Shown piece after piece: positions 31,976-41,569 of a stretch of DNA of 64,000 nucleotides (position 1 is the first letter of the stretch; each line of letters starts with the position of its first letter). The translations under genes and the position numbers were made by a program. The DNA lies in contig NZ_JAJFES010000002.1 of the NCBI RefSeq assembly GCF_020708045.1, forward strand, positions 62,001 through 126,000, read 5' to 3'. Source of the DNA: Massilia sp. IC2-278. GTDB lineage: Bacteria; Pseudomonadota; Gammaproteobacteria; Burkholderiales; Burkholderiaceae_D. The notes beneath the pieces were generated by a model. The model saw only the letters and a list, made by a program, of their open reading frames with translations, was not told the origin of the DNA and searched no databases.

Positions 31976-33734
31976 ATGGCGCCACGTTCGCGCGCAGCAC
32001 CGGATACAGATTCAGGCGCTCGTCCCACGACGCATGGCGGCGCGCGAAGAACTCCAGGCGCGCATGCGGGTTCTTGGCAAACGCCGGGTCGCTGTCGATG
32101 CGGCGCTTGAACTCGGCGGCGACGGCCGGGTCGGCCGCCATCTGCTCGCGCGCCACGTCTTCGGCCACGTACTCTTCCATGTATTCCTTGGCCTCGAAGG
32201 CATTGTTGAACATGCCCCAGGCCAGCAGCGAGTCCGGCGCCTGCGGCTCGAAGATCGCCATCACCAGGCGCGCCTTCGGTTGGGCGATCGGTACGAACAG
32301 GGCGCCGCGGCCCACGCTACGCGCTTCGGCTTTCCAGTTGCCCTCCACCGTCAAACGCTGGTGCGATTCCAGCGACCTGGCGCTGAAGGTCACCTTGTCG
32401 GCGCGGAAGGTCTCGGCCTCGAAGCGGGCTATGCCCTTGTCGAGTTTACGGAAGGCGATGCCGTGCTGGGTCAGCTTCGTCGCCACCATTGCCGCATGCG
32501 CGGCCGGCACGATGTAGCCGGCGCGCGGCGCCGCCACCTGCAGATCGGCCACCACTTCATCCCGCAGCGGCACGCGCCAGACCTGCGGCTTGGTTTCGTC
32601 GTAGCGCGTCATCAGGATGCCCGACACGTCCGACGGCGTGCGCGTGTATTCGTAGCCGTTGAAGTCGACCATCTTCGATTTTTCAAGCGTTTTCCAGGTC
32701 AGCGGCACCGGCGTGCCGGCCAGCTGCAATGCACGGGCGTCGGCGGCGCGCGCGGCCTGCTGCCATTCCTTGCCGTGCTTCGCCACCTGCTCCAGCACCG
32801 AAACGAAGCTGTTGTGGGTGATGCGCACGCGAGTCGGGTAATCCTTCCACGAATGGGTCTCGACCAGCATCGCCATGCGGTTACGCAGCTGGAAGTAGCC
32901 GGTCGAGAAGCGCGGGTCCGACACGCCGTCCATGAAGCCCGACATCGGATCGTCGGTCTTCACGAAGGACATGTAGTAGGACTGCGGGGTCGAGCCCTGC
33001 TTGGCGATGTCGGCGATCACGTTGTCGCGCAGCGCCAGGCCGGCTTTGCGGAATTCCGGGTCGCCCGAGTACACCGGCTCGACCTGGATCGACACATCGT
33101 GCTGGAACTTGGCGCCGTCGGTCACGTGCAGGTCGACGTAGGTGAGCGGGTCCCAGGCATTCACCAGCGCCAGCATGGCCTGCATCTCGGGCGCGTCGGC
33201 TTTCACGTAGTCGCGGTTCAGGTTGAAGTTCTGGGCCGTGGTGCGCCAGCCCATCTCGACCGGGCCGCGCTGGTTCGGGCGGTTCCACTGGCCGAAGCGC
33301 TCGTGGCCGTCGACGTTGAAGACCGGGACGAACAGCAGCACCTGCTTGTCGAGCGCGCCCTTCGCCAGGCGGCCTTCGAGCATTTCGCGCAGCGCCAGGA
33401 AGCCGGCGTCCTTGCCGTCGATCTCGCCGGCGTGGATGCCACCCTGGATCAGCGTGACCGGCAGGTTGGCTTTCGCCGCCGCCTGCGCGGTAAAGGCGCC
33501 GCTATGGGTCACGACCAGCGCCAGCATCGGGCGGCCTTCCGGCGTGCGGCCGAATTCGATGCACTTCACCGCCTTCGGGTAGGCCTTCTGGAAGTCGGCG
33601 CACAGCTTGACGACTTCGTCATAGCGGCCGGTGGCCTGGAAGCCCGAGCGCTCGGAGATGGTGGTCAGGTCCGGGGCGGCATGGACCAGGGGAGAAGCGG
33701 CAAGCAGGGCAAGCAGTAACGCAGAACGGATCAT
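31974..33734 (-). CDS. Secreted M14-family zinc carboxypeptidase
   Basis: A 586-residue exported peptidase. The ATG at 33734 has GGAG 8 nt upstream and gives a clean signal peptide (MIRSALLLALLAASPLVHA). Zinc ligands are H101-x-x-E104 (GGIHAGEIDGKD) and H203 (DLHVTDG). Substrate-binding NFNLNRDY lies near 169-176 and the catalytic Glu probably in LVETHSW. The C-terminal 200 residues carry no recognised domain. The length fits the large bacterial M14 proteins that act in the periplasm or outside. The frame stays open upstream, but that part lies across the MAPEG gene. Confidence 0.9.
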   Translation of the reverse strand: MIRSALLLALLAASPLVHAAPDLTTISERSGFQATGRYDEVVKLCADFQKAYPKAVKCIEFGRTPEGRPMLALVVTHSGAFTAQAAAKANLPVTLIQGGIHAGEIDGKDAGFLALREMLEGRLAKGALDKQVLLFVPVFNVDGHERFGQWNRPNQRGPVEMGWRTTAQNFNLNRDYVKADAPEMQAMLALVNAWDPLTYVDLHVTDGAKFQHDVSIQVEPVYSGDPEFRKAGLALRDNVIADIAKQGSTPQSYYMSFVKTDDPMSGFMDGVSDPRFSTGYFQLRNRMAMLVETHSWKDYPTRVRITHNSFVSVLEQVAKHGKEWQQAARAADARALQLAGTPVPLTWKTLEKSKMVDFNGYEYTRTPSDVSGILMTRYDETKPQVWRVPLRDEVVADLQVAAPRAGYIVPAAHAAMVATKLTQHGIAFRKLDKGIARFEAETFRADKVTFSARSLESHQRLTVEGNWKAEARSVGRGALFVPIAQPKARLVMAIFEPQAPDSLLAWGMFNNAFEAKEYMEEYVAEDVAREQMAADPAVAAEFKRRIDSDPAFAKNPHARLEFFARRHASWDERLNLYPVLRANVAP

Positions 33735-33866
33735 CGATGGGGCTCCGGCGAAAGGAAGAGTCAAGAAAGATGCAAAGAAGAAAATTATAGTCGTGTTCGC
33801 GTGCCCACAGATGCGCGGTGTGCGCTTTGCTATCGTCGGCCGTATTGACACCCACTGGAGAAAACG

Positions 33867-34262
33867 ATGACGACCGAACTGACGATCCTGGCCTGGACCC
33901 TGGTGCTGGCGCTGGTGCAGATCCTGCTCACCGCGCAGATGCGTACGCAGGAAACCGGCTTGAGCTACAGCATGAGCGCGCGCGATGGCGAAACGCCGCC
34001 GCCGCGGCCCATCACCGCGCGCCTGCAACGCGCGCAGAGAAACCTGTTCGAGACCCTGCCGCTGTTCGCCGCCGCAGTGCTGATCGCCGATGCCGCCGCG
34101 GCCGAAGGTGCGCTGACGCTGTGGGGTTGCTGGCTCTACCTGGTTGCGCGCGTGGTCTACCTGCCCTTGTATGCGTTCGGCGTGCCGGTGCTGCGTTCGC
34201 TGGTGTGGGCCGTGTCGCTGGTGGGCCTGGTCATGGTGATCGCGGCGGTGCTGACCAATTAA
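33867..34262 (+). CDS. MAPEG-family membrane protein
   Basis: A 131-residue protein with about four hydrophobic segments, starting MTTELTILAWTLVLALVQILL. The block RLQRAQRNLFETLPLFAAAVLIAD is characteristic of MAPEG (membrane-associated eicosanoid/glutathione metabolism) proteins. In bacteria some have glutathione transferase or peroxidase activity, and none is proven for this branch. Single gene, divergent from the carboxypeptidase. Confidence 0.88.
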   Translation: MTTELTILAWTLVLALVQILLTAQMRTQETGLSYSMSARDGETPPPRPITARLQRAQRNLFETLPLFAAAVLIADAAAAEGALTLWGCWLYLVARVVYLPLYAFGVPVLRSLVWAVSLVGLVMVIAAVLTN

Positions 34263-34275
34263 GGCAGACACTGGC

Positions 34276-34307
34276 GAAAAAAAATGCGCCACCCGAAGGT
34301 GGCGCAT
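34276..34307 (-). terminator. Terminator of the S41 protease gene
   Basis: ATGCGCCACC/GGTGGCGCAT stem with TTCG loop, followed on the minus strand by TTTTTTTT. It lies about 40 nt after the protease stop. Confidence 0.9.
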
Positions 34308-34349
34308 CGTTGTGCCCTACCAGGAGCGCGGCAGGCGCCGCGCTCTCGA

Positions 34350-36032
34350 TTAACGAGCCTTGTGGTAGACCGCGATCTGCGATGGCGCGGACTGGATCGG
34401 GTAGCGTGCCTTCATCGCCTGTGCCGAGCTGCGGGCCTGGGCCGGGCAGACGCCGTTGGCGCGGTAGCTCAGGGCGGTTGCCAGCATGGCTTCGTTCTGG
34501 TCGCCCAGTTCGCGGGTCAGGTCGTCGGCCACGGCGCAGGTCGGGGCGATGCCGTTCGCGTAGTCGCCGAAGCCCTTCGCGTTCACGCCCTGGAACTCGA
34601 CCGAGAAGTAGGTCGTGCCGCAGTTCGGGACCGGGGTGAAGCCATACGGCTTGCCGCAGGTCTGGCCGCCGATGACGTTGACTTCGACGTCGATGCCGCG
34701 CAGGCCGTTGATCACCGCTTCGCTGGCCGAGCAGGTGCCCGGCGAGGTCAGGATGGTGACGCGGCGCAGGCCCAGGAAAGGCAGGGCCGTTCCCTTCGCC
34801 ACGGTGTCCGCGCCGGCGGCGAAGCCGTACGCGGTCGGCTCGAAGCGGATGACTTCGGAAGACTGCTTGGCTTCGATCTTGTTGTTGTACACCAGGCGCT
34901 CGAACACCTGGCCTTGCGACGTCGGGCCCGCCACCATGTAGGCCAGCTCGCTGGCGATGTTCAGCAGGCCGCCGCCGTTGTAGCGCATGTCCAGCACCAG
35001 GTCGTTCACGCCTTGCGCTTTCAGCGTGTTGAACGAATTGATCAGCTGGCGCTCCGCCACGGCGTTGTGGTTCTCGAAGCTCAGGTAGCCGACCTTGCCG
35101 GTCGCGGTCTCGATCACCTTGGTGTTCTTCACCGACAGTGCCTGCACGTCTTGCGCAGTCAGCGTGACCGTCATCTCGACACCGGCGCGCTTGACCGTCA
35201 TGGTGTGCTGTTCGCCGACGGCGGACGGGAACAGGCCGGCGTTCAGGGTTGCCACCTGTGCGGTGTCGGTGGCGTTGACGAGGTCGACACCATCCACCCG
35301 GATCACCTGGTCGCCGCGGCGCAGGCCTGCCCGGCTGGCCGGCGAATTCGCTTCGACGATGGTCAGCATCCAGTTGCGCGGCGCCTGGGCCTGGTCGATC
35401 GCCAGGGCAAAGCCGTAGCCCAGTTCGATGCCGGAGTTGCTCAGCTTATCCCACTCGGCCGACGGATACGTGAAGTGGTAGGCGTCCTTGTCGCGTGCCG
35501 AGCGCAGCTTCGTGAAGTAGTCGACCGGATTGGTGAAATCGGCCATCTTGAAATCGGTCGGGATTTCGTTGTACCAGAGGTAGTACTGGTCCGACCAGGC
35601 GCGCAGGAAGGTCAGCTCGTCGCGCAGGGTACCCTGCTTGTCCGGGTAAGCCTTGCCGGTGTAGGGATCGGTACCCTGGCGCGGCGTGGCGCAGTAGTTC
35701 CAGTAGGTGTCGAAGGCGTCGCCCAGGGTCGCGATATCCGGATCCGGCGCGGTCGGGTTGGCCGGGCCGGTCGGATTGCTGGCAACCGGCGGATTCGTCA
35801 CGGGCGGATTCGTTACCGGCGGATTCGTTACTGGCGGATTCGTGACGGGTGGGTTCGTTACCGGTGGATTCGTTACCGGTGGGTTCGTGCTGACCGGCGG
35901 ATTCGTGGTCGAACCACCGCCGCCACCACCACCGCCACCGCAGGCGGCAAGCGCGGATGCGGCCATGACGGCGGCGCAGATCAGGCGTAGCGAAGAGGTC
36001 ATCTGACCCTGGGAAGAGGTTGTCGTCTTCAT
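34350..36032 (-). CDS. S41-family (C-terminal processing) protease lipoprotein
   Basis: A 560-residue lipoprotein. The lipobox LAAC puts the lipidated Cys at residue 31, followed by a poly-Gly run and a NPPVT repeat linker (about 50-85). A PDZ domain (SPASRAGLRRGDQVIRVDGV) comes before the S41 catalytic core. The nucleophile lies in SPGTCSASEAV near 436 and the Lys in GGQTCGKPYG near 460. A periplasmic or surface anchor with a flexible spacer is expected. The start is uncertain: ATG 36032 has no clear Shine-Dalgarno, while ATG 36002 (MTSSLRLICAAVMAAS) has AGGG 4 nt upstream and a more standard signal n-region. Confidence 0.88.
   Translation of the reverse strand: MKTTTSSQGQMTSSLRLICAAVMAASALAACGGGGGGGGGSTTNPPVSTNPPVTNPPVTNPPVTNPPVTNPPVTNPPVTNPPVASNPTGPANPTAPDPDIATLGDAFDTYWNYCATPRQGTDPYTGKAYPDKQGTLRDELTFLRAWSDQYYLWYNEIPTDFKMADFTNPVDYFTKLRSARDKDAYHFTYPSAEWDKLSNSGIELGYGFALAIDQAQAPRNWMLTIVEANSPASRAGLRRGDQVIRVDGVDLVNATDTAQVATLNAGLFPSAVGEQHTMTVKRAGVEMTVTLTAQDVQALSVKNTKVIETATGKVGYLSFENHNAVAERQLINSFNTLKAQGVNDLVLDMRYNGGGLLNIASELAYMVAGPTSQGQVFERLVYNNKIEAKQSSEVIRFEPTAYGFAAGADTVAKGTALPFLGLRRVTILTSPGTCSASEAVINGLRGIDVEVNVIGGQTCGKPYGFTPVPNCGTTYFSVEFQGVNAKGFGDYANGIAPTCAVADDLTRELGDQNEAMLATALSYRANGVCPAQARSSAQAMKARYPIQSAPSQIAVYHKAR
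35791..35880 (-). repeat. 15-bp tandem repeat encoding NPPVT units
   Basis: Six consecutive 15-bp units (ggattcgttaccggc and variants) inside the S41 protease gene, with degenerate units at the edges. In-frame length changes would alter only linker length, so this is a potential slippage site. Confidence 0.85.
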
Positions 36033-36162
36033 GGCATTCGTTAAGTAATGGACAAGTTTGTTAAGAAAGAGTAAGACAAGCTTGTCAGTTTGAGAAGAGC
36101 GCACGATTGCTTTTTTTAAATTTATTTTGCACAACTTTTCACATGCTGGCGTATTCCCGGAC

Positions 36163-36203
36163 GAAAAAAAACGCCGGGCTGGCATAGAGCCAGCACCAGC
36201 GTT
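36163..36203 (-). terminator. Terminator of the indolepyruvate oxidoreductase gene
   Basis: Minus strand AACGC..GCTGGC / GCCAGC..GCGTT interrupted stem followed by TTTTTTTT. It lies about 30 nt after the stop at 36233 and before the S41 protease promoter region. Confidence 0.85.
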
Positions 36204-36232
36204 TTCAGGCGATCAGCGCAGCGATCGGCGGG

Positions 36233-39200
36233 TCAGGCAGCGCGGCTGCTCGGCGCCGGGTTGTGGAAAGCCGACAACAGATTCGCTTCCTTCTCCTTGG
36301 CTGCCTTCAGGTGGCGCGCCTTCACGTGGCCATAGCCGCGGATGTCTTCCGGGATGCTGGCAATCGCCACTGCCTGGGCCAGGTTTTCGCCCGAGAGCTT
36401 GGGCAGCAGCGCCGCCACGGTGGCGCGGTACTCGGCGATCAGCGCCCGCTCCACCTTGCGCTCCTCGGTATAGCCGAACACGTCGAACGGGGTGCCGCGC
36501 AGGCCTTTCAGCTTGGCCAGCACACCGAAAGCCTTTGCCATCCACGGGCCGTATTCCTGTTTCAGGGCGCGGCCTTCCTTGTCGTGCTTGGCCAGCAGCG
36601 GCGGCGCCAGGTGGAATTTCACGGTGATGTCGCCCTCGAACATGTTGGCGATCTTTTCGCGGAAGGCCGGATCGGTGTGCAGGCGCGCAACCTCGTACTC
36701 GTCCTTGTAGGCCATCAGCTTGTGCAGGTAGCGCGCCACCGCCTCGGTCAGGCGCGTGCCCTTGCCCAGCTTGGCTTCCTGCTCGCGCACGCCGTCGACG
36801 AAGGCCTTGTACTGCGCCGCATAGCCGGCATTCTGGTAGGCGGTGAGCAGCTCGACGCGGCGGGCGATCAACTCGTCCAGCGTTTGCGTGCGCTTGAACT
36901 CGACCACCTTGGCCGGCGTAACCAGCCTGGTTACCGATGCCAGGTCGTGCGCGGCCGTGCGGCCCCAGTTGAAGGCTGCCTTGTTGAAGGGCACCGAGAC
37001 GCCATTCAGTTCGATGGCCTTCATCAGCGCCGCTTCCGTCAAAGGCACGCGGCCTTTCTGGAAGGCGTAGCCGAGCATGAACATGTTGGTGGCAATCGCG
37101 TCGCCCATCAGCGCGGTGGCGATGCGGCCGGCGTCGATGAAGTCGACGTTGCCTTCGCCGCAGGCCTGCACGATCGCACCGCGCGAACCTTCGGCTGGGA
37201 ATTGCCAGTCCGGGTTCTTCACGAAAGCGGCGGTGGTGGCGCCGGTGCCGTTCACGGCGGCCCAGGTGCGGCCCTCGCCCATGCGGCTCAGCGCGTCGCG
37301 GCTGGCGGCGACGATCTGGTCGCAGCCGATCACCAGGTCCGCACTGCCGGTGCCGACGCGGGTCGAGTACAGGTCGGACTGGTATTGGGCCAGGCGCACG
37401 TGCGACATCACCGGGCCGCCCTTTTGGGCCAGGCCGGACTGGTCGAGCACGATGGCGCCCTTGCCCTCGACGTGGGCCGCCACCGCCAGGATCTGGCCGA
37501 CGGTGACCACGCCGGTGCCGCCGATGCCGGCCACCAGGATGCCGAAGGGCGTGCCGATTTCCGGGATGCGCGGCGCCGGCAGGCTTGGGGGCGCGCTTTC
37601 AGTTCCATTCGCGGTCGCCGCCGCGGCTTTCTTGGGCTTCTTCAGGCCACCGCCTTCCACCGTGACGAAGCTCGGGCAGAAGCCGGAGACGCACGAGAAG
37701 TCCTTGTTGCACGAGGACTGGTTGATCTGGCGCTTGCGGCCCAGTTCCGTTTCCAGCGGCTCCACCGACAGGCAGTTCGACTGCACCGAGCAGTCGCCAC
37801 AGCCTTCGCACACGGCCTCGTTGATGACGGCGCGCTTGGCCGGGTCGGGGAACTCGCCTTTCTTGCGGCGGCGGCGCTTCTCGGAGGCGCAGGTCTGGTC
37901 GTAGATCACGGCGGACACGCCCGGCATCTCGCGCAATTCTTTTTGCACGTCCATCAGCTCGGAACGGTGGCGTACGGTCACGCCTTCGGCCCAGGCATAG
38001 TCGCTTGGGTACTTGTCCGGCTCGTCGGTGACGACGATGATGGGCTTCACGCCTTCGGCGGCGATCTGGCGCGTGATCATGCCCGGGTCGAGCGGGCCGT
38101 CGACGTTCTGGCCGCCGGTCATGGCGACCGCGTCGTTGTAGAGGATCTTGTAGGTGATGTTCACCTTGGCCGCCACCGACGCGCGCACCGCCAGGATCCC
38201 CGAGTGGAAGTAGGTGCCGTCGCCCAGGTTCACGAAGACGTGCTTCTCGCTGGTGAACGGCGACTGGCCGATCCAGGTCGTGCCCTCGGCGCCCATGTGG
38301 GTAAAGGTCGAGGTTTCGCGGTCCATCCACAGCACCATGTAGTGGCAGCCGATGCCGGCCATGGCGCGCGAGCCTTCCGGCACTTTCGTGGAACTGTTGT
38401 GCGGGCAGCCCGAGCAGAAATAAGGAATGCGGTCGGTTTCCGGATTGGCCTTGGCCGGGATGTTCTTCAGCACCAGCTCTTTCGCCTCCAGGAAGGCGAT
38501 GCGTTCGCGCACGCGCTCGGCCACCGGATGGCCGGCGCAGTAGTGCGTGATGCGCGAGGCAATCGCCCGCGCGATCTGGGCCGGATTGAGTTCATAGGTG
38601 GCCGGCAGCAGCCAGTCGCCGTGGCCCTTGCGGTCCTTGTTGCTCCATTCGCCGGTGTCGTCGAACTTGCCGACCACGCGCGGACGCTCGCCGTCGGGCA
38701 GGTTGTACAGCGCTTCCTTCAGCGCGTATTCCATCACTTGCCGCTTTTCTTCGACCACCAGGATCTCGTCCAGGCCGCGCGCGAATTCGTGCACGCCTTC
38801 GGATTCGAGCGGCCAGGTCATGCCGATCTTGTACAGGCGGATACCGATGTCGCTTGCTGCCTGCTCGTCGATGCCGAGGTCGGCCAGGGCCTGGCGCGTG
38901 TCGACATAGCTTTTACCGGCGGTGATGATGCCGATCTTCGGCATCGGGCTATCCCAGATGATCTTGTTCAGCTTGTTCGCACGGGCATAGGCCAGGGCCG
39001 CATACCATTTGTGGTTGTTCATGCGGACTTCCTGGTCCAGCACGGCGTCGGGCCAGCGGATGTTCAGGCCACCTTCGGGGACTTCGAAGTCGGTCGGGAT
39101 GACGGTCTGCACGCGGTCCGGGTCGAGGTCGACCACGGCGCCGGATTCGATCACGTCGGTGACGCACTTCATCGACACCCACAGGCCGGTGTAGCGGCTC

Positions 39201-39805
39201 ATGGCCCAGGCGTGCAGGCCGTAGTCGATGTATTCCTGCACCGACGACGGGTACAGCACCGGGATGCCGCAGGCAGTCAGGATGTGGTCCGACTGGTGCG
39301 CGGTGGACGAGGACTTGGCCGCATGGTCGTCGCCGGCCAGCACCAGCACGCCGCCGTGCTTGGCCGAGCCGGCGTTATTACCGTGCTTGAAGACGTCGCC
39401 GCAGCGGTCCACGCCCGGGCCCTTGCCGTACCACATGGCGAACACGCCGTCGTAGTTGGCATCCTTGTACAGATTGGTCTGCTGAGTGCCCCAGACGGCG
39501 GTGGCCGCCAGGTCTTCGTTCATCCCCGGATGGAACTTGACGTGGTGGGCGTCGAGGTGCTTCTTGGCCTTCATCGCGGTCTGGTCGACGGCGGTGACCG
39601 GCGAGCCGCGGTAACCAGTGATGTAGCCGGCGGTGTTCAGGCCGGCCTTGACGTCGCGCTCGCGCTGCAGCATCGGCAGGCGGATCAGGGCCTGGGTGCC
39701 GGTCATGAAGGCGCGGCCGCGCTCGAGCGTCCATTTGTCGTCGAGGGAAATGGCGTGGTCGGGCTGGGATGGCTGCAGCTGGGAGGGGTCGAGGGGTGCG
39801 TTCAT
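36233..39805 (-). CDS. Indolepyruvate ferredoxin oxidoreductase (fused)
   Basis: A 1190-residue single-chain 2-oxoacid:ferredoxin oxidoreductase that decarboxylates aryl pyruvates (from aromatic amino acid transamination) to acyl-CoA. N-terminal thiamine/pyrimidine region (AGYITGYRGSPVTAVDQ), central TPP domain (SGCPHNSSTKVPEGSRAMAGIGCHYM), ferredoxin-type cysteines CEGCGDCSVQSNC near 665-680 with further Cys to about 715, and a C-terminal gamma domain from about 745 (GILVAGIGGTGVVTVGQIL). Length suits the fused IorA-IorB form common in betaproteobacteria. It is divergent from an Lrp/AsnC regulator that probably controls it. Confidence 0.93.
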   Translation of the reverse strand: MNAPLDPSQLQPSQPDHAISLDDKWTLERGRAFMTGTQALIRLPMLQRERDVKAGLNTAGYITGYRGSPVTAVDQTAMKAKKHLDAHHVKFHPGMNEDLAATAVWGTQQTNLYKDANYDGVFAMWYGKGPGVDRCGDVFKHGNNAGSAKHGGVLVLAGDDHAAKSSSTAHQSDHILTACGIPVLYPSSVQEYIDYGLHAWAMSRYTGLWVSMKCVTDVIESGAVVDLDPDRVQTVIPTDFEVPEGGLNIRWPDAVLDQEVRMNNHKWYAALAYARANKLNKIIWDSPMPKIGIITAGKSYVDTRQALADLGIDEQAASDIGIRLYKIGMTWPLESEGVHEFARGLDEILVVEEKRQVMEYALKEALYNLPDGERPRVVGKFDDTGEWSNKDRKGHGDWLLPATYELNPAQIARAIASRITHYCAGHPVAERVRERIAFLEAKELVLKNIPAKANPETDRIPYFCSGCPHNSSTKVPEGSRAMAGIGCHYMVLWMDRETSTFTHMGAEGTTWIGQSPFTSEKHVFVNLGDGTYFHSGILAVRASVAAKVNITYKILYNDAVAMTGGQNVDGPLDPGMITRQIAAEGVKPIIVVTDEPDKYPSDYAWAEGVTVRHRSELMDVQKELREMPGVSAVIYDQTCASEKRRRRKKGEFPDPAKRAVINEAVCEGCGDCSVQSNCLSVEPLETELGRKRQINQSSCNKDFSCVSGFCPSFVTVEGGGLKKPKKAAAATANGTESAPPSLPAPRIPEIGTPFGILVAGIGGTGVVTVGQILAVAAHVEGKGAIVLDQSGLAQKGGPVMSHVRLAQYQSDLYSTRVGTGSADLVIGCDQIVAASRDALSRMGEGRTWAAVNGTGATTAAFVKNPDWQFPAEGSRGAIVQACGEGNVDFIDAGRIATALMGDAIATNMFMLGYAFQKGRVPLTEAALMKAIELNGVSVPFNKAAFNWGRTAAHDLASVTRLVTPAKVVEFKRTQTLDELIARRVELLTAYQNAGYAAQYKAFVDGVREQEAKLGKGTRLTEAVARYLHKLMAYKDEYEVARLHTDPAFREKIANMFEGDITVKFHLAPPLLAKHDKEGRALKQEYGPWMAKAFGVLAKLKGLRGTPFDVFGYTEERKVERALIAEYRATVAALLPKLSGENLAQAVAIASIPEDIRGYGHVKARHLKAAKEKEANLLSAFHNPAPSSRAA

Positions 39806-40049
39806 GGTGTCTCCGTCATCGTTGTGCAGGACGCAAGGCAGCGGGGCCGCCGTCCTGGCAAGCCCCGCTACCCCGATATACGTCCTTCGAATTTGGCGCC
39901 GTTTTTATTATTGGGAGCGCCACGGAGATGTCTCCTCCGCGTTTGGCGACAGTATAGTCCCGTGTCCCCGGCATTAAATACCAATCAATTCCCCACGCGG
40001 AATCAAATGCGCAATAAAATTGCGGCTGTATAGAACGGAAGGAAAATTT

Positions 40050-40565
40050 ATGTCAAAGATCGAGCTCGATAAAACAGACCGCAAGATCCTGGAAATCCTC
40101 CAGGCCGATGGGCGCCTGTCGAACCAGGACGTGGCCGAGCGCGTGAACCTGTCGCCCTCGCCCTGCCTGCGCCGCATCAAGCGCCTGGAAGAAGCCGGCG
40201 TCATTCGCCAGTACGTGGCCCTGGTCGACCCCGACAAGATCGGGCTGGGCCTCTTGGCCTATGTGAACGTGCGCCTGGAAAAGCACAGCGAAGGCCCGGC
40301 CAACTCGCGCGTGCCGGCGACTTCGCCGCGTTTCGAATTCGCCCAGGCGGTGGCGGCCTGGCCGGAAGTGGTGGCCTGCTATGCGATGACCGGAGAGATG
40401 GACTTCCTGCTGCGCGTGCACGTGGAAGACATGGACCACTTCTCGCGCTTCATGATGGCGACCTTGCTGCGCCACCCGTCGGTGCTGGATGTGAAGTCGA
40501 GCTTTGCGCTGCAGCGGATCAAGGAGACGACGGCGCTGCCGATCGAGGCGCCGCCGACGCGGTAA
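40050..40565 (+). CDS. Lrp/AsnC-family transcriptional regulator
   Basis: A 171-residue regulator with an N-terminal winged HTH (LDKTDRKILEILQADGRLSNQDVAERVNLS, about 5-50) and a C-terminal RAM ligand/oligomer domain (VVACYAMTGEMDFLLRVHVEDMDHF). The ATG at 40050 follows AAGGA by 7 nt. An upstream in-frame ATG at 40020 adds ten atypical residues. A short insertion (EGPANSRVPATSP) lies between the RAM strands. It is transcribed away from the indolepyruvate oxidoreductase gene with 244 bp between starts, so regulation of that gene by an aromatic amino acid is likely (inference). Confidence 0.93.
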   Translation: MSKIELDKTDRKILEILQADGRLSNQDVAERVNLSPSPCLRRIKRLEEAGVIRQYVALVDPDKIGLGLLAYVNVRLEKHSEGPANSRVPATSPRFEFAQAVAAWPEVVACYAMTGEMDFLLRVHVEDMDHFSRFMMATLLRHPSVLDVKSSFALQRIKETTALPIEAPPTR

Positions 40566-40593
40566 TCACGGTTGCGTCGATTTTCGTGGGTTC

Positions 40594-40640
40594 GTAGGGT
40601 GGGCTCTCGAGCCCACGCGGTTCAACGCATGATCTATCGA
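40594..40640 (+). repeat. GTAGGGTGG-family repeat, single arm
   Basis: gtagggtgggctct then agcccacgcgg forms a small hairpin (TGGGCTC/GAGCCCA). A tail containing aacgcatgat matches the tail of the copy 121 bp downstream (gacgcatgat). Direct-repeat copy of the family in the intergenic region after the Lrp gene. Confidence 0.7.
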
Positions 40641-40714
40641 CAATCTCGCAAAACGGTTGCTTCTGCTTCCCTCTCAGGATATTTTTCAATGCTCAACCGT
40701 GGTACTGGGTGTTC

Positions 40715-40866
40715 GTAGGGTGGACACCTGTGTCCACGCGGTAGGACGCATGATTGGTCGAAAAGGGTCGCGAAGCGGCCGTTTTCGTCGCCTACCGGGC
40801 AGCTTTTCGAGGTGCACCTGTGGTACCGCGTGGGCACAGGTGCCTGCGCGGCCCGGCCCACCCTAC
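40715..40866. repeat. GTAGGGTGG-family paired-arm element
   Basis: The left arm (40715-40742) begins gtagggtggacacctgtg and the right arm (about 40823-40866) is its inverted relative ending ccaccctac, with a 13-bp GC-rich insertion. Each arm is itself a short hairpin. With the arm at 40594 it fills the 306-bp gene-free stretch between the Lrp and GNAT genes. No other gene is seen there. Confidence 0.75.
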
Positions 40867-40871
40867 CAACC

Positions 40872-41552
40872 CTATTTGCCGCGTTTCCTTGGCGTGAACC
40901 ACTTCACCGCCGCGCGCGCATTCGCCTTGAGCGTGTAGTCGATCACTGCCAATTGTTCGTCCAGCGCCTCGCGCATCACGCTGCCCGGGCTGGGCGGCGG
41001 CAGGTGCAGGTAGGCGTCGGCTTCGCCGTACTCGCGCTTGATCTCCATCCCCGCCTTCTTCGCGATGTGCATCATGGTGCGGTTGGTCGACAAACACTGC
41101 ATGTATAACGTGTCGATGTCCGAATTGCGGCAGTGGATCGAAGCGCGCTGAAACAGGCGCGTGCCCACGCCCTGCCCGCGCGCACTGCTTGAGACCGAGA
41201 CGCCGAATTCGGCCACGCGCTCCTTGCTGGTATTGGCCGCACGTCCCGGTTCGGCCGGACCGAAGGCCAGGTGGCCGACGCCGACCAGCTGGAACACGTT
41301 GCTGAACACGCCGAACACGATGTCGCGCGAAAAATCGATCTTGTTCACATAGGCGTGGACCTGCTCGTCGGGCAGCACGGTGCCGAAGCGCAGCAGGCGG
41401 TCGTTCGTGTCGAGCGCCAGGAAATGCTTGAGCATGCGGCGGCGGTCGCGCTTGCCCAGCTCCTTGACCAGGACGGCCGGACGGTCGGTCTTGCCGGCCA
41501 GGCTGGCCAGCCAGTGGGTGATTGGGTTTGCGCGGCGCGGGTTCTCGGACAT
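40872..41552 (-). CDS. GNAT-family N-acetyltransferase
   Basis: A 226-residue single-domain acetyltransferase. The acetyl-CoA loop SSSARGQGVGTRLFQRA lies near 120-136 and the following strand-helix DTLYMQCLSTNRTMMHIAKKAGM is typical GNAT. The N-terminal 25 residues (HWLASLAGKTDRPAVLVKELG) and a basic C-terminus (KWFTPRKRGK) are additions. The substrate is unknown. It is followed directly downstream by the repeat elements and no terminator is visible. Confidence 0.85.
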   Translation of the reverse strand: MSENPRRANPITHWLASLAGKTDRPAVLVKELGKRDRRRMLKHFLALDTNDRLLRFGTVLPDEQVHAYVNKIDFSRDIVFGVFSNVFQLVGVGHLAFGPAEPGRAANTSKERVAEFGVSVSSSARGQGVGTRLFQRASIHCRNSDIDTLYMQCLSTNRTMMHIAKKAGMEIKREYGEADAYLHLPPPSPGSVMREALDEQLAVIDYTLKANARAAVKWFTPRKRGK

Positions 41553-41569
41553 GCGGACATTCTAGCCCA

